Of a stretch of DNA of 64,000 bases, positions 33,440 through 44,102 are shown piece after piece. The notes beneath the pieces were generated by a model. That model saw only the letters and a list, made by a program, of their open reading frames with translations. It did no database searches and had not been told where the DNA came from. The DNA is taken from positions 23,009,710 through 23,073,709 of the forward strand of contig OX235271.1 in assembly GCA_944472155.2 (NCBI GenBank), read 5' to 3'. This DNA comes from Trichobilharzia szidati. Its lineage: Eukaryota; Platyhelminthes; Trematoda; Strigeidida; Schistosomatidae. Each line of letters begins with the position of its first letter. Position 1 is the first letter of the stretch. The position numbers and the translations under genes are program-made.

Positions 33440-33940
33440 TTTGACTACTACCACCCCCACTAATAATAATTCCAGGTGAATCATTCATTGGTAAACTCGT
33501 AGGCGAATCAAAGCCATAGAATTTTGATCTAACCTTATCACCACCACCCCCACCACTAGTGGTAGTAGTAGTATCAACTTCATTTGATGATGATTTTTTT
33601 GACTTTGATGTTGTATTACCACCCATGGTCGAAGAGATTTTACGTTGTTTTTCCGGTTCCATAGTTATCCATGGATCACGATTAGGTGAAATAGTACCCT
33701 TCATTGTATCATCATCATCATCATTGTCGTCATCAGTATTACTGTCATCATTGTCAGTCGAGTGATGATCCTGATGCTGGCGATGACGATGACCGTGTGA
33801 TGACCCGGATGATGATAAGAATAATAATAGTGAATGTTGTCTGTCCGATGAGTCAGATTCCTCGGTAATTTCTTCTTTTCCATTGTTCTTCAATAAACTG
33901 GTCTTATCGGATTGACAGTGATGCTTCTTATTGCTATGCG

Positions 33941-33973
<33 letters not shown>

Positions 33974-34056
33974 CATTATTATTAGTATTAGTATTGTTAT
34001 TGTTGTTATTATTGAATTTTCGTAAACTAGACATATTTCGATTATGACTTGCATGA
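33440..34056 (-). CDS. MARK: MARK/PAR-1-like kinase, linker exon B
   Basis: A 617-base minus-strand exon. The acceptor is TTTTCATCTCATAG ending at 34057 and the donor GTAAGT starts at 33439. It begins with one base that completes a phase-2 codon from exon A (AG|T, Ser) and ends in phase 1 into exon C. The encoded peptide is low-complexity: an Asn/Thr run, a His/Ser/Asp-rich stretch, then SPNRDPWITMEPEKQRKISS and RSKFYGFDSPTSLP. It belongs to the variable Ser-rich spacer between the UBA and KA1 domains of MARK kinases. No domain was identified. Exact phase matching at both ends is the main evidence that it is coding. Confidence 0.75.
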
Positions 34057-34689
34057 CTATGAGATGAAAAGTGAGAAATATACATAAAAGTAATAAGAAG
34101 TTAGAGTGGTTCTCATTATTATTATTATTACTTCATAGAAAAGAGATACTGTATATGTAATAAGGCAAACACAGACCCATACACACATATATATGGTTTG
34201 ATAGAAGAAGGTCTCTTCAGCTGATGTCTAGATAGTGTAACTGCGATCACTCCACTATATTTCAAGAAACAAAACAACAACCACAGAATGCTTCAATTCT
34301 ATTATGGGAAAAATTTATTTTGATAAAGTTTCACAGTGTTAGTGATGACCAGTTTTCGACGAGCAAAAATTTATTTCTACTGCTCACAATCATCATATTA
34401 ATCACATCAAGGCATTACTCACACAACTTCTCGACTTCGTTTATATAATTCCATCATTATTTCTCATCTCTTGATGTGATTGGTAGTAAGTAATATTTTC
34501 CATATATATCTCCGGTATGAGTGATGAGTTATTCCTATTGCATGTGTTGGGTGTAGATTCGATGAACAAAGACTCAGTAATCAATCTCTCTCTCTCCCGT
34601 TATCAATCTGTAGTACTTTTTAGAATTGTAACTCTGTCCCACCCTATTGTGTGGTTGTGCGTTAAAGCATGCAGTGCTTTTCAATAAAT

Positions 34690-35310
34690 TACCTTATCTT
34701 CGCGGATGGGGTCAATCTTTCTAACCTTAGCTAAATTCTTATGTTCTGATAATCTCACTACTTCTGATCTACTAGTTTCCCGACTGATAGCTGCTACCTT
34801 GACGTGGTGGTCGGGCTTGCATATCGCAATGACCCAACAAGCTACACTGGCTGGAACCAATGTTCCTGCAGGTCCTACCATGCCAGGAAGATTGTTTGGA
34901 TAGCGATTAGATTAAAAGCAGTTACCGGCATTGTGTAAGAATCTTTCTTACACTATGCTGGGGGTCTGAGGGTGAAGTCGTACAGCTGGGGAACAGGGAT
35001 GTAACAGCAGTAAGGTGTTTACCTCAGATGACCAGTATAACAGCCAGCTATGCTGTCTCTTCACTCTGGAGAGAGAGGGTTAGAAAAGGTCGACCCTAAA
35101 AATTGTACATCCCGACTTACCCTACGGTGGTTCGTAACCGGCGGTAAGTTTACTAATACGGAACCAATCCCAGAAACCAGTTCATACGGGCCGTGTGTGA
35201 CGGGTCGGCATCAAGCAGTTGTCCCCTGGGCTCTGCAATCACGCAACACTAACCCTCTTTCTGTTTCAGGTACCCGGAGACTCAATCAACTTCCACGGTG
35301 TGGGTAGCCA
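34690..35310 (+). repeat. Possible 5' region of an RTE-type LINE
   Basis: GCTACCTTGACGTGGTGGTC followed by a GC-richer stretch resembles the 5' end of RTE-type LINEs in trematodes as I recall them. No open frame is long enough to confirm this. It lies inside the inverted-repeat element. Confidence 0.3.
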
Positions 35311-35369
35311 GGAAGTAACAACCGCTCACACACTTCCAAAAGCACACGAAGCCTTCATTAGATCTACTA

Positions 35370-35715
35370 GTTTGACCTATGTAGTTGACTTAACTCACAG
35401 TCATTGCAAGTTATTTTGTAGATTATATTAGTTTGTTTAACTGGGTCAACTGACAGGGTCCTTTAACCTACAGATAACTTGTCCTACCTGAGTAAGTTTG
35501 TAGGTTTAAATGCCACCACCCTAATTCCTGCTTTATTAAGAATCCTACATAGGGTGTCAGATGCCCCCTGCTTATATGGTAAAACTATAGATGCCTTATA
35601 TTCTTTCTGATTTATGTTATCACTATTAGTTTCACCATTATTTAAGTCGAATGAAGTCAGAAAGTTGTGTGAGTAACTTGATATAATGACGATGAGTAAT
35701 AAATTGTGCTCCAAG
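35370..35715 (-). pseudogene. Penelope-like element fragment, minus strand
   Basis: The minus strand reads ASIVLPYKQGASDTLCRIL, KAGIRVVAFKPTNLLR (35600-35485), the PLE segment between RT and endonuclease (family PYxxGxSExLxRIL...GIRVxFKPxxTL). After a stop comes QTNIIYKITCNDCE (near 35395), the GIY-YIG start. Broken and truncated. Confidence 0.7.
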
Positions 35716-35782
35716 TGTGGTCATCAGTAAATATTATTGTATTACAATATGAAACTTTATCAAAATAAATTTTCTCCATAAT

Positions 35783-36650
35783 GGACTTATATTCAACGAT
35801 AGTGTGTTCAAGTTCTATTCTGATAGAATGGCCTTAGTTATTACATAAATGCAACCCAACATTAAATGAATTCCCAATCAAAATCTTTTCAGTGATAAGC
35901 AGGTGTGGAAAGAACACTGTGCGCTATTGAAATGATCACACACACACACACACACACGGCAAACAGAAAAATACTACAGGAGAAAAGAATAATGTAAGAG
36001 TTCAGGTTTGAGCAAGCGGTACATACTTCACTAACTGGAGTAGGAATACCCACTAACGACTGACGCGAACTGTTTTCATCATTCGTCCTACAAATTCAGA
36101 TTAATCATGAATATTTGTTATTATTCAGCTGCTAGGCACTTTACCACGGCGACGACTACGAATACTACTACTGCAGTTAGTTAGTTAGTTGGGAAGACAA
36201 TTTATCTTAGCAGAACCAAGATAGAAAAAGTGTATGCGAGTGAATTACAGCTTGAGTAACAAAAAAAAGGCGCTAAGGCGATTTAGAGTGATTCAGTGTC
36301 GTGAATAATGTGTGAAATATACAAAGAGTACACAGCATAAACATGTAACAAACAAACAAACAAAGGGGATAGATTCCACGTGAAAGCATCATTTCTATAC
36401 TGAAAACAATCGTCTACAGGTTGCATGAAATACCAACAAACACGAATACAAACACACACACACACACAAACAAACAAACAAAGATATCGAAACAGAATAG
36501 AAAGTAAAATCTGTGCTTCAAAATATATCCAACATGTAATATGAAATCAACAAATGATGACTACCTGTTTGACTTCAACATTCCATCCAATTGTCCCTTT
36601 CTATAGTAAGTAGATGACAGGTAGAGATAAAAGGTGGACTTATAAAAACT
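35783..36650. other. Unassigned intronic sequence with CA and AAAC runs
   Basis: CA run at 35937-35956, AAAC runs near 36350 and 36470. Nothing else recognised. Confidence 0.45.
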
Positions 36651-36751
36651 CTCCTAGTCTAATGGAGAAGATTTGCAGCTCAGATGGATGCTTTTGACTT
36701 AGTTGTGTTCTCTAAGCTGCCTGAATGTTTTCTCTGTTTGTTTTTTGCCTT

Positions 36752-36975
36752 TACGTTCCCAGTGGTGGAACCATAGGGCTTCAAGCTAGAGGCTTGAAAT
36801 TTCGGTAGAGCAGTGATGTTTATTTTTACAGGATGAGGTCACTAGCCTCATGCCCAGCCTCCCCTCTTTACCAGTCTTATTACTGGCTGAGTGAGGTAAA
36901 GGAGTGCGTCTATGGCCGAGGATCGAACCCCGGACCACGTGAGGCGTGGTTGGCAGGCATTCTACCGCTGGACTT
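36752..36975 (-). mobile_element. tRNA-derived SINE-A copy
   Basis: The minus-strand head is TAGAATGCCTGCCAACC, with B box GGGGTTCGATCCTCGG. The body is well preserved and ends near TTCCACCACTGGGAACG. Immediately left (36655-36720) is a piece of the fold-back repeat seen at 43970-44100. Confidence 0.7.
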
Positions 36976-37329
36976 TTAAGCTGTCCGAATGCAAAAACAT
37001 AAATCAGCTGTAAAAAGGCACGATATGCATTTCTGTTTCACATCGATGCATGCAGATAATTATGGACACGAATTTGATTGGGATAATGTAGAAGATTTAA
37101 ATAGAGGAGACATCAAAAATACTGGCGCCAGGGAATTTCTAGAAGTCTGGTGGTACTCAAATGAATCAGTCATCGATTGAAAAACACATTACTATAAAGC
37201 AAATTTACAAGCTAATAGAAATTAGGTCACATGACAAGAAAGTTCAAATTCTAAGTCAATAAAAATAACCCAATAGAGATGGAAACTAACAAATAGTCAC
37301 AACAATGGTTGTCAGGAGATACAATTATA

Positions 37330-37450
37330 TCATCAATCATGGAGAGTTGAAATAAGTTTATTTTACACTAAAACCTGGGCAGAAACGATGTTGTCCTGAA
37401 AGGGGACAACGAAAACTCTAGAATTAAATCAACCACACCATAATTGTTGA
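37330..37450 (+). repeat. Fold-back repeat fragment
   Basis: ACACTAAAACCTGGGCAGAA, then a hairpin GTTGTCC/GGACAAC and CGAAAACTCTAG, followed by TTAAATCAACCA. The same order occurs at 44015-44080 and, inverted, at 63230-63300. Confidence 0.55.
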
Positions 37451-37889
37451 TACTAGATGGTTGAAGGCAATCGGCCATAGGAAGCCTTGCTTCACTTAGG
37501 TTTCGCGCGATAGTTGGTACTCACCACTCAGTCAGCAAGACGTATCTGCAACCTTGAAGGAACTCATGTCCCGTGATGGTTAGCTACCTAGCTTGGTAGC
37601 CACATTGCAACTAACTAGTGTCTAATCAACTATCTCAGAGAACAAACACATCCAAATAAAAATAACTCTCGTAGTCTATTTATATATAAGAAATAAAACA
37701 AGAATGAAGAGAGAATGATAGATTAATACATCTGAAACAATATTATATCACCTGATATAATGTGCATACTATTTTAATTTATTGGTTATTTCAGACAAGG
37801 AAATTAACCTGTGACTTTTCCTCTGCCTTCTAATAACATACATAGAAAAATACGAAGCCACTGTCTGTGAATTTGAACTGAAGTTCAGC

Positions 37890-38500
37890 AGTTAAAGCTG
37901 CTGTACTACACACATAGTTCACAGAGGTAGATGAAAGACAGAAACTCAAAAGAACTATAATAAATAGAATAGTGCTGGAGAAAACATGAGTGTCCAATGA
38001 ATACAGGAGACAGTAAAGAGTGAATGCATCTACGCCAGTGAGAACCGTTCCAAGCCATATCACCAGTAATCTCCACAACTATCAGTTACTAGCGTCTTGA
38101 GAACCCCCAGATCAGGTAGCCTGCAACATCTCTATGCAGCTGGCTCAAACCAGCAAATGTCATAGACTCCATGAAGTGAACCCAAGTTTAATTTATCCCA
38201 CCCCTCACATAATCCTATATAAGGCTAATACTACCCATCAAGGAAGGCAGTAAACTGAGCATGACTAACACATACCTTATAGCCATCTCAATTGACGTGA
38301 ATTCACAACCTCATCGATTAACTTTGCTTCTTTAGCAAACACTGTTATGCCTAACCTCAATATTCGCAATTATATTATACCATTTGACACAGGAGCTAGA
38401 AAGCGAACATCTATGGTCAAAACCAGTTGGCCTTCTCCTGTCTTCTACTTTCAATAACCATGTGTACATAAGTCTTTTGATCGATAGCCTAGTGTCAGAA
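37890..38500 (-). mobile_element. RTE-like LINE 3' end, copy 3, decayed
   Basis: The nucleotide sequence parallels the 19385-20070 and 20921-22080 copies in the same order on the minus strand (CCATATCACCAGTAATCTCC; CTAACCTCAATATTCGCAAT). Reading frames are lost. Confidence 0.65.
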
Positions 38501-38629
38501 GAAGATGGCAGTGATTAGGATGACAAGAAAGAATTCTATTGTTTTTTTCACATTACACTTATACATATCTACATTATCCTACTTAAGAAAAGAAAGTAGT
38601 GTGAATACTAATACTAAAAATAATCTACT

Positions 38630-38654
38630 AATATATATATATATATATATATAT
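38630..38654. repeat. (AT)n microsatellite
   Basis: Run of AT units. Confidence 0.9.
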
Positions 38655-38680
38655 AATTCAATTTGCTAACTCCTTCTTTG

Positions 38681-38995
38681 CCTTGTAACTAGAACGTCCT
38701 GAGTTCGAACCCCGGTGGGTGCGTACTGCCGAAGAGTCCCAGACTAGGACGAAACAGCTGTCCAGTACTCCCAAGTTTTCCAGTGGTTCTCTAACTGGTA
38801 TCAGCTCATGATGAAATCCTCCATCCAATCAAACAAAATACCTACAAAACCAATACTTGAAAATTAATCTGATGCTCACTAGCAACTGACCCTATTCAGG
38901 CAGTTAGTTACCTGGGGTTCTAGTGGGAAGCTGTGACCAGTAGGGTACAGCAGATTGAAGATGAGGCAGTAACTCATTGAAGAAGAGATTGCGAA
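38681..38995 (+). mobile_element. SINE-HH unit followed by the start of a second unit
   Basis: tRNA-like 3' half with B box GAGTTCGAACCCCGG (38701-38715), hammerhead segment (38723-38768), tail to about 38885. Then directly comes the 5' module of another unit (TTAGTTACCTGGGGTTCTAG, TGTGACCAGTAGGGTACAGC), truncated near 38995. The order tail-then-5'-module is the same junction as in the tandem dimer at 53265-53770. Confidence 0.7.
38723..38768 (+). ncRNA. Hammerhead-like motif with one core substitution
   Basis: Stem I GTACTG/CAGTAC pairs 6 of 6. The core is CCGAAGA (38729-38735; U4 is C). Stem II is GTCC/GGAC (4 bp) with a 7-nt loop, then GAAA (38751-38754), palindromic CAGCTG in place of stem III, and TC at the cleavage site. 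Only the U4 position departs from consensus, so self-cleavage is expected to be abolished in this copy. Confidence 0.6.
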
Positions 38996-39489
38996 ATGGT
39001 CGCGCTTTTTCGTGAACTCCTTCTTTTTCTTCAGATGAAAGACAAGAGCTAATTTATAATTCAAATGAATACTGTATGTGTTTGTGCGCGTCTCAGAAGG
39101 TATGTTGCTATTCACCATAAGTATGATAAATCCAAAAATTGAATTTTCCACATAAATACAAAAGTTCAAAGAGAATACAAATTCTACTGAACAATTAATT
39201 ACCACCGATACTTATTGTTTCACTGTACAAATTCTGAATAAACAGGCAAATTAATTAATTCTTAAAATGCCAAAAGACAAACACAGCTAATTTCTCATTT
39301 GTTAACAATTCATCTCTGTTGTACTCTTAAAGAAAAGGAACAAAATCGGCAGGATCTTCAACGCTAAATTTAAATTAATACGTCTCTATAGTTTAAAGAC
39401 TTGGTGCACGCATCACAAAGAAAGCATTTCCATCAGACGGCTACAAAAGACTTTCATTAACAGATTCCGTCGCCCCACCAACATACTGA

Positions 39490-39850
39490 TGATATCAGAT
39501 GGGCGGTCAGGAAGGATAAGCACAGGGGCAAAAGAACTCTGGTAACGAAGCAATTAAGAATCCAACTCCCGACAAATATGCAGAAGGAAGTGGAGACAGA
39601 CGAGGCATAATACATGGAGTAACGTCACGCACGCTAGGCAAGCTCTTGAGTGGAGCCGGAATGGGAAATAGTGAGTTCTGGAGGGTGGGGAGGGGGCGCA
39701 TGAAAGCGTGACATGGAGGAGATCATAGAAAGAGGAAATGAAAGCCAAATGAAAAAGACCACAGATGGATGACTAGGTGCAATGGAGATGTACAGCTGAA
39801 GACTAGACTATGTTCCACTCAAAACCCAAGGAGATAATAACAAGTTAGTA
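39490..39850 (+). mobile_element. RTE-like LINE 3' end fragment, second subfamily
   Basis: Plus-strand frames give ELW..EAIKNPTPDKYAEGSGD and GVTSRTLGKLLSGAGMGN, a decayed version of the KWRWIGHTLRKP...GRPRxTW ending. It closes with GTTCCACTCAAAACCCAAGG, the same 3' end as the 31320-32400 and 45385-45570 copies. Confidence 0.6.
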
Positions 39851-40279
39851 TGATACATGATGGTAGGTAAATGCCAAGTAACTTAGGTGAAGTAATCTTT
39901 ATATTCATAGATAAGGCGTTAACTTGAAATTACATAGATTAAATGGGTGACAATAAACAATAATGGATGGATAGTAAAAGTTGAATGTTTGTGATTGAAC
40001 TATAAAACTGCAATAAACGGGAAGACAAATTAGAAATCAAAATTTTGAAACACATAGAAGAGAACCTTAAAAAAGACAACATGAGATGATGACGATGGTA
40101 ATGTAACAAACTAGAAGACTGGCCCTACAACTGTTCGCACTTATATACAGCTGATGACACAAGTCACACCTGCTAATTCAGGTCTAAGGATATCTTCATC
40201 AATCTCAATCAATAGCTGTATGACAATGTCACGTGTCAGGTGATCCACAACAGAAAACTCAAAGAAGCCTTTGAAGTGA
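39851..40279. other. Unassigned intronic sequence
   Basis: No recognised motif. Confidence 0.35.
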
Positions 40280-41230
40280 AGACAGAATGGAGTAAGACAA
40301 AGCCACCTATTATCACCGATGATATTTCTAATTGTGATCGACTAGGTTATGCGGCACACAGTACGTGAGGAAAGAGAAGACAGAAATATGCTGAAACGCT
40401 AAGAAGACTCTAAAAGATCTGGATTTCACGGATGATTTATGTCTGATGTCATACAAACTCAGAAGTCTATAGGCGAAAGCCAACAAGTTGGGAGGAGAAG
40501 CAGATAGCGAAGGCAGGATTTCAGGTGAACACAGAGAAGATGGAGGTGATGAAGACAACCAACCAAGAACAACAACAACCAGCACTAATCACCATAAACA
40601 TAAGAAATCTGAACGAAACTACTTCATTCACTTATCTAGCCTCCATCGTTTCAAGTACAGGCACTCGGAACGGATGAAGATGTCAAAGCCACCCAGAATC
40701 AGAAAGGCAAGATAAGCTACACCTTCATCAACCTAAAGCCACATTGGAATTCTTCTGCACTCAACCTCAGAACAAAGAACACGATTCGGATTTCCGAAAC
40801 AAATGTGAAATCAGTCAAACAATTTTTCTTCTATATGCGTCACAAACTTGGTTAGAGAGTCACGAAAGGCGTTTCCAACAGCCAGCGGTAGACTTTTATC
40901 AACAACCACAAACTTCGCTGGCTCCATATTGAAGAAAAAATTTCTGGGTGGCCAGAGAGAATTAGCAACAAGAAACTCTGGCTGGCAACAAACCAACCAA
41001 GAACCTATTATTCAACAAACACCCCGAAGAAAATGGAGATGGATCGAACACATGCCGAGGAGACGGTCGAATGACAGCGTGCGCCAGGCGATTGTTCGAG
41101 GGGGGGGGGGGGCCGAGTGAAAAACCACAACTGGGTTGTACGAGGAGGAGATGGGATATTACAAAGTGGAGACGTGCCGTCGAAGAAGAAATGCAATGTA
41201 GAGACAGTAAACAGGGAACAATAATAAATA
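40280..41230 (+). mobile_element. RTE-like LINE fragment, second subfamily, plus strand
   Basis: GISGEHREDGGDEDNQ (40500-40560) corresponds to the PGEHRQDGCYENNQP stretch of the 31320-32400 copy. LHRFKYRHSERMKMSK, then RRKWRWIEHMPRRRSNDSV (41025-41090) is the C-terminal motif. A run of 12 Gs (41101-41112) sits just after it. Decayed. Confidence 0.65.
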
Positions 41231-42000
41231 ATATATGACTCATTCGTGTTAAATTAAGCTGACGAAATTAGCGTCTAACAAAAACCAACAAAATAAGACA
41301 ATAAATCGAATAATTACTGTTTGCAAATCTCTTCACATTTGATCACTGTTATTATTTGTTTTAGTTATTGCTATCGTTGTTAGCCTTAATGTTTACAACT
41401 TCATAAATTATGAATCATACTAAAGTAGAAGAAGAAGTAATGACTGTGTCAGGTTGTCTCCACTTCGTTAGTTGAATTGTTAAAAGTCGAATAAAACAAA
41501 CAAACAAACAAATGGACAAACAGAAGCAAACCACTACTACAATCACCACGACCACCACCACCAATAACAACAACAATGAATAGATGTAAATCACCATCAG
41601 TCCACGTTCAGAAACGATGCAGTCATACGTAAAGACCAACACACATACACACACACAAAGACCTGTATACACAAAGTGATTATGTGTACAGTTAAACAAA
41701 GGTGTTACAAAGTAAGTGTGTTACTTTGTCTATGCGTAAATTATGCATATATGCATACATTAATATGTAACAGAATCAATATACGTGAGAAGTGAGATAT
41801 ATACACGTGTGTGTGTGTGTAACATTATGTGCAAAAAAACACGAGTGTTAATAAATCACAATTTGCGTGTAACTCATTGATTCGTTTTAAGGCAAGTAAA
41901 ACAGCAGACAAGCAGAAGAAGCAGTTAGGGAAAGAAACCTTAGAGAGAAAAGAGGGGTTCAGCAAACAAAGGTCACACTTGAAAATCACGAATTGGTAGA
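41231..42000. other. Unassigned intronic sequence with CA/GT runs
   Basis: AAAC run at 41497-41515, GT run at 41806-41820. Otherwise nothing recognised. Confidence 0.4.
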
Positions 42001-42005
42001 AGTTA

Positions 42006-42260
42006 GAATTCATGGGTTGGCCATTGAGTCAGCAGCTCCCAGTGGTTGAATGATCTATGAGCTTGCCTTGTCCCCCGGAAGATCATGGGTTCGAACCCTG
42101 GCTAGCGATGGGTACGTATTGTCGACGAGTCCTGAACTAGGACGAAACAGGTGGTTGACCAGTACTCGCCACTGGTTTTCAACGGTTCTCTAACTTATCC
42201 GTCTATCCGTGATCGAACTTGAAACCAACCAAATCCTTACAAAAAAACTCTTAACTGAAT
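42006..42260 (+). mobile_element. SINE-HH copy
   Basis: 5' module end (GAAGTTAGAATTCATGGG), A-box-like AGTGGTTGAATGATC, B box GGGTTCGAACCC (42089-42100), then the hammerhead segment. The core is TCGACGA (two substitutions), stem II is GTCC/GGAC, GAAA is intact, stem III is CAGGTGGTTG and the cleavage dinucleotide is AC. Inactive by motif. Confidence 0.7.
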
Positions 42261-42703
42261 CTATTTGTTTACTCTTTAATATCCTGATGGTTATTTTCCA
42301 ATGATTTGAAAAGAACCGCTAACATTAAATACAGATGCGAAATAAAAGTCTTCCTCTGAACTAGGAATATTCTTTCCCTTTGATTATGAAAGAATTAATC
42401 ACATTTTATCAATGTACAAAGCGGCTTTAATTAATTCCATATTGGACAAGTTTATTTCAAATATCATACAGTGATGCGGTACTAACAAATAGATGATAAG
42501 GTTCTGAGCATAAATTATTGCTGCTCATAATTATAACACTCTAGTCACACAGCTTCACAATGTGTCCTATATATATTTTCTCTGGTGCTTGACTCCCACA
42601 TTTCATGACATGACATGACACTACAGTATTGCGTGCTCCCTAACTTCAGGGTTACTCGAATATATTACTAATACAGACAGAAAGGAATGTCCTTGACCAT
42701 CTT

Positions 42704-42830
42704 GTGTCCCAGTGGCTGAATAGTCAGAAGATGCTGGGTTCGAACCCCAGTGGGTACGCCCTGATAAGGAGTCCCAAACTAGGACGAAACAGCTGCCCAG
42801 TGCTCCCAGCTCTTCCGAAAAGTATATCGG
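42704..42830 (+). mobile_element. SINE-HH copy joined to a SINE-A copy
   Basis: A box TGGCTGAATAG, B box GGGTTCGAACCCC (42729-42741), then GAGTCCCAAACTAGGACG, AAACAGCTG. The core before stem II reads CTGATAAGGA, with insertions. It passes without a gap into SINE-A at 42832. Confidence 0.65.
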
Positions 42831-42831
42831 T

Positions 42832-43065
42832 GGTTAAATGTTAGGACACTGGCTAACCAAGAAAGTGGTCCGGGGTTTGATCTCCACGCAAAGACGCACT
42901 CCTTTACCTCCGTTAGCTGGTACTAAGCTCGGTAAAAAGGGAATTTTGAACATGAGGCTGGCTAGCAATCCTATCCCGTACAAAAAAATACCACTGCTAT
43001 TGAAACTTCAAATCTCTACCTTCAAGACGCATGTTCCACTGGGAACTCAAAAGAATAAGAAACAA
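42832..43065 (+). mobile_element. tRNA-derived SINE-A copy
   Basis: Head GGTGGTTAAATGTTAGGACA, B-box region GGGGTTTGATCTCC, then body with CACTCCTTTACCTC and GAACATGAGGCTGG, ending TTCCACTGGGAACTC. Confidence 0.7.
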
Positions 43066-43319
43066 TGACCATCTTGTAGATAACTCAGATAGATTCAACA
43101 TACTATTGTGATTACTCTCATACCTTTATGACATATTCGTTTCATTCAAAATCCTTAATTAATCCCTTAGTTCAATGGCAGAAAAATTAAACGACTGTAG
43201 ACTGAATAAATGTACTACTATAATAATTGCTGTACCAATCATAATGATGACAACTTCTCTAAGCAATAAAAACTAACATTTTTCCCTCAGACTAACTTGG
43301 TTACTCGTTTAATTGTAAA

Positions 43320-43450
43320 GAGAATACTGCTGAAGAGTCCCAAACTAGGACGAAACAGCTATCCAGTACTCTCAGGTTTTCGAATGGTTCTCTAACCAAT
43401 GTTAGCTCATGATAAAATCCTGTAACCAATCAACCGAATCCCTACAAACC
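43320..43450 (+). mobile_element. SINE-HH copy without tRNA head
   Basis: Begins at the hammerhead segment and continues through the tail (GGTTCTCTAACCAATGTTAG, ATCCTGTAACCAATCAACC, CTACAAACCATCACTTG). The head is missing. Confidence 0.7.
43325..43368 (+). ncRNA. Candidate hammerhead ribozyme (SINE-HH)
   Basis: Core CTGAAGA (43330-43336) fits CUGANGA exactly. Stem II is GTCC/GGAC (43337-43351), GAAA at 43352-43355, TC at 43362-43363 for cleavage. Stem I TACTG/CAGTA pairs 5 of 5, with GAG/CTC beyond an AA bulge. Stem III is the weak part: CAGCTA cannot fold alone; the family sequence CAGCTG is palindromic and could pair between two molecules. Type I topology, as in Sm-alpha. Confidence 0.55.
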
Positions 43451-43724
43451 ATCACTTGAACAAGCATTTCTATTTCCACTCCCATGTAATAAGTAACACG
43501 TTCAGATTCAGCATGATTAGAAGACTAACAGCCACCCACTCACACACACGCACGCACGCACACATGTATATAAAGAAGGAGGTACAGAGTAAGTTACCCA
43601 CTTATGATATGAGCACTCACATTGAAGAGAATGATTTCGATGAGAAAATGTCTATCGGTATAGTGTCATCCTCTAGTACGGATGTTTCGACGATATCTAA
43701 GGGTTAAACTTAAGGTAACCGAGT

Positions 43725-43935
43725 AGATGGTGACTAACAGTGGTATTCGTCATCTGGAAGTACCTACCTGCATTTCCCAGTCAAAACAAGAAGCCTATTT
43801 GGCGTTGAAAACAAGCGGTACTGAGGCACTGAGTCGTCTCAAAGCAGGCTTACATCCTGATGACGAGTCCCAAATAGGACGAAATGTGTATTCTGGACTC
43901 CACTGTTGGTCGCCAAATTCCTTCAAAATAACATT
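43725..43935 (+). mobile_element. Sm-alpha-like SINE, partly inverted
   Basis: A short minus-oriented piece (GGTGACTAACAGTGG) precedes a plus-strand unit with GAGTCCCAAATAGGACG, AAATG and TTCTGGACTCCACTG. Aligned by length with the family, the core reads ATGACGA (C3 is A), so the hammerhead (43848-43905) should be inactive. Confidence 0.65.
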
Positions 43936-43969
43936 CTGTCCGTTTTGAAATAATAGAGAAGATCTGTAG

Positions 43970-44102
43970 CTCAGGTGGATGAGTTGCAATTAATAGTGTT
44001 TCACTTTGTGTTAAATATGGCGCTGAAGATGTTGTCCAGAAGGACGACGAAAGCTTCGCAACTAAACCAACCAGCTCAGAGAACACTATTAATTGCAAAT
44101 TC
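43970..44102. repeat. Small fold-back repeat with 17-bp perfect inverted ends
   Basis: 43984-44000 and 44082-44098 are perfect inverted repeats (TTGCAATTAATAGTGTT and its complement), 81 bases apart. The interior carries an internal hairpin GTTGTCC/GGACGAC. Related interiors occur at 37330-37450 and 63185-63300, and a related end at 36655-36720. Confidence 0.7.

Larger units (their letters stand above)
34301..35782. mobile_element. Inverted-repeat-bounded element with PLE coding sequence
   Basis: 34301-34333 and 35750-35782 are inverted repeats (31 of 33 bases match). Similarity continues inward for about 110 more bases (to about 34445 and 35640). PLE coding on the minus strand abuts the right arm. 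Inverted terminal structures are known for Penelope-like elements. The centre (34690-35310) is a separate plus-strand sequence. Confidence 0.6.

Noticed and set aside
42704..42745. Possible tRNA gene (A box and B box)
   Set aside because: Belongs to the SINE-HH head; followed by the ribozyme segment and without a matching acceptor stem.
43456..43707. Frame ending in a Ser/Thr-rich peptide that looks exon-like
   Set aside because: No splice signals or family match, and it lies between two SINEs on the strand opposite to the MARK gene.
44021..44060. CTGAAGAT...hairpin...GAAA resembling a hammerhead
   Set aside because: An extra T between A9 and stem II is present in all three related copies, and no UH cleavage site or stem I follows. 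It only imitates the core.
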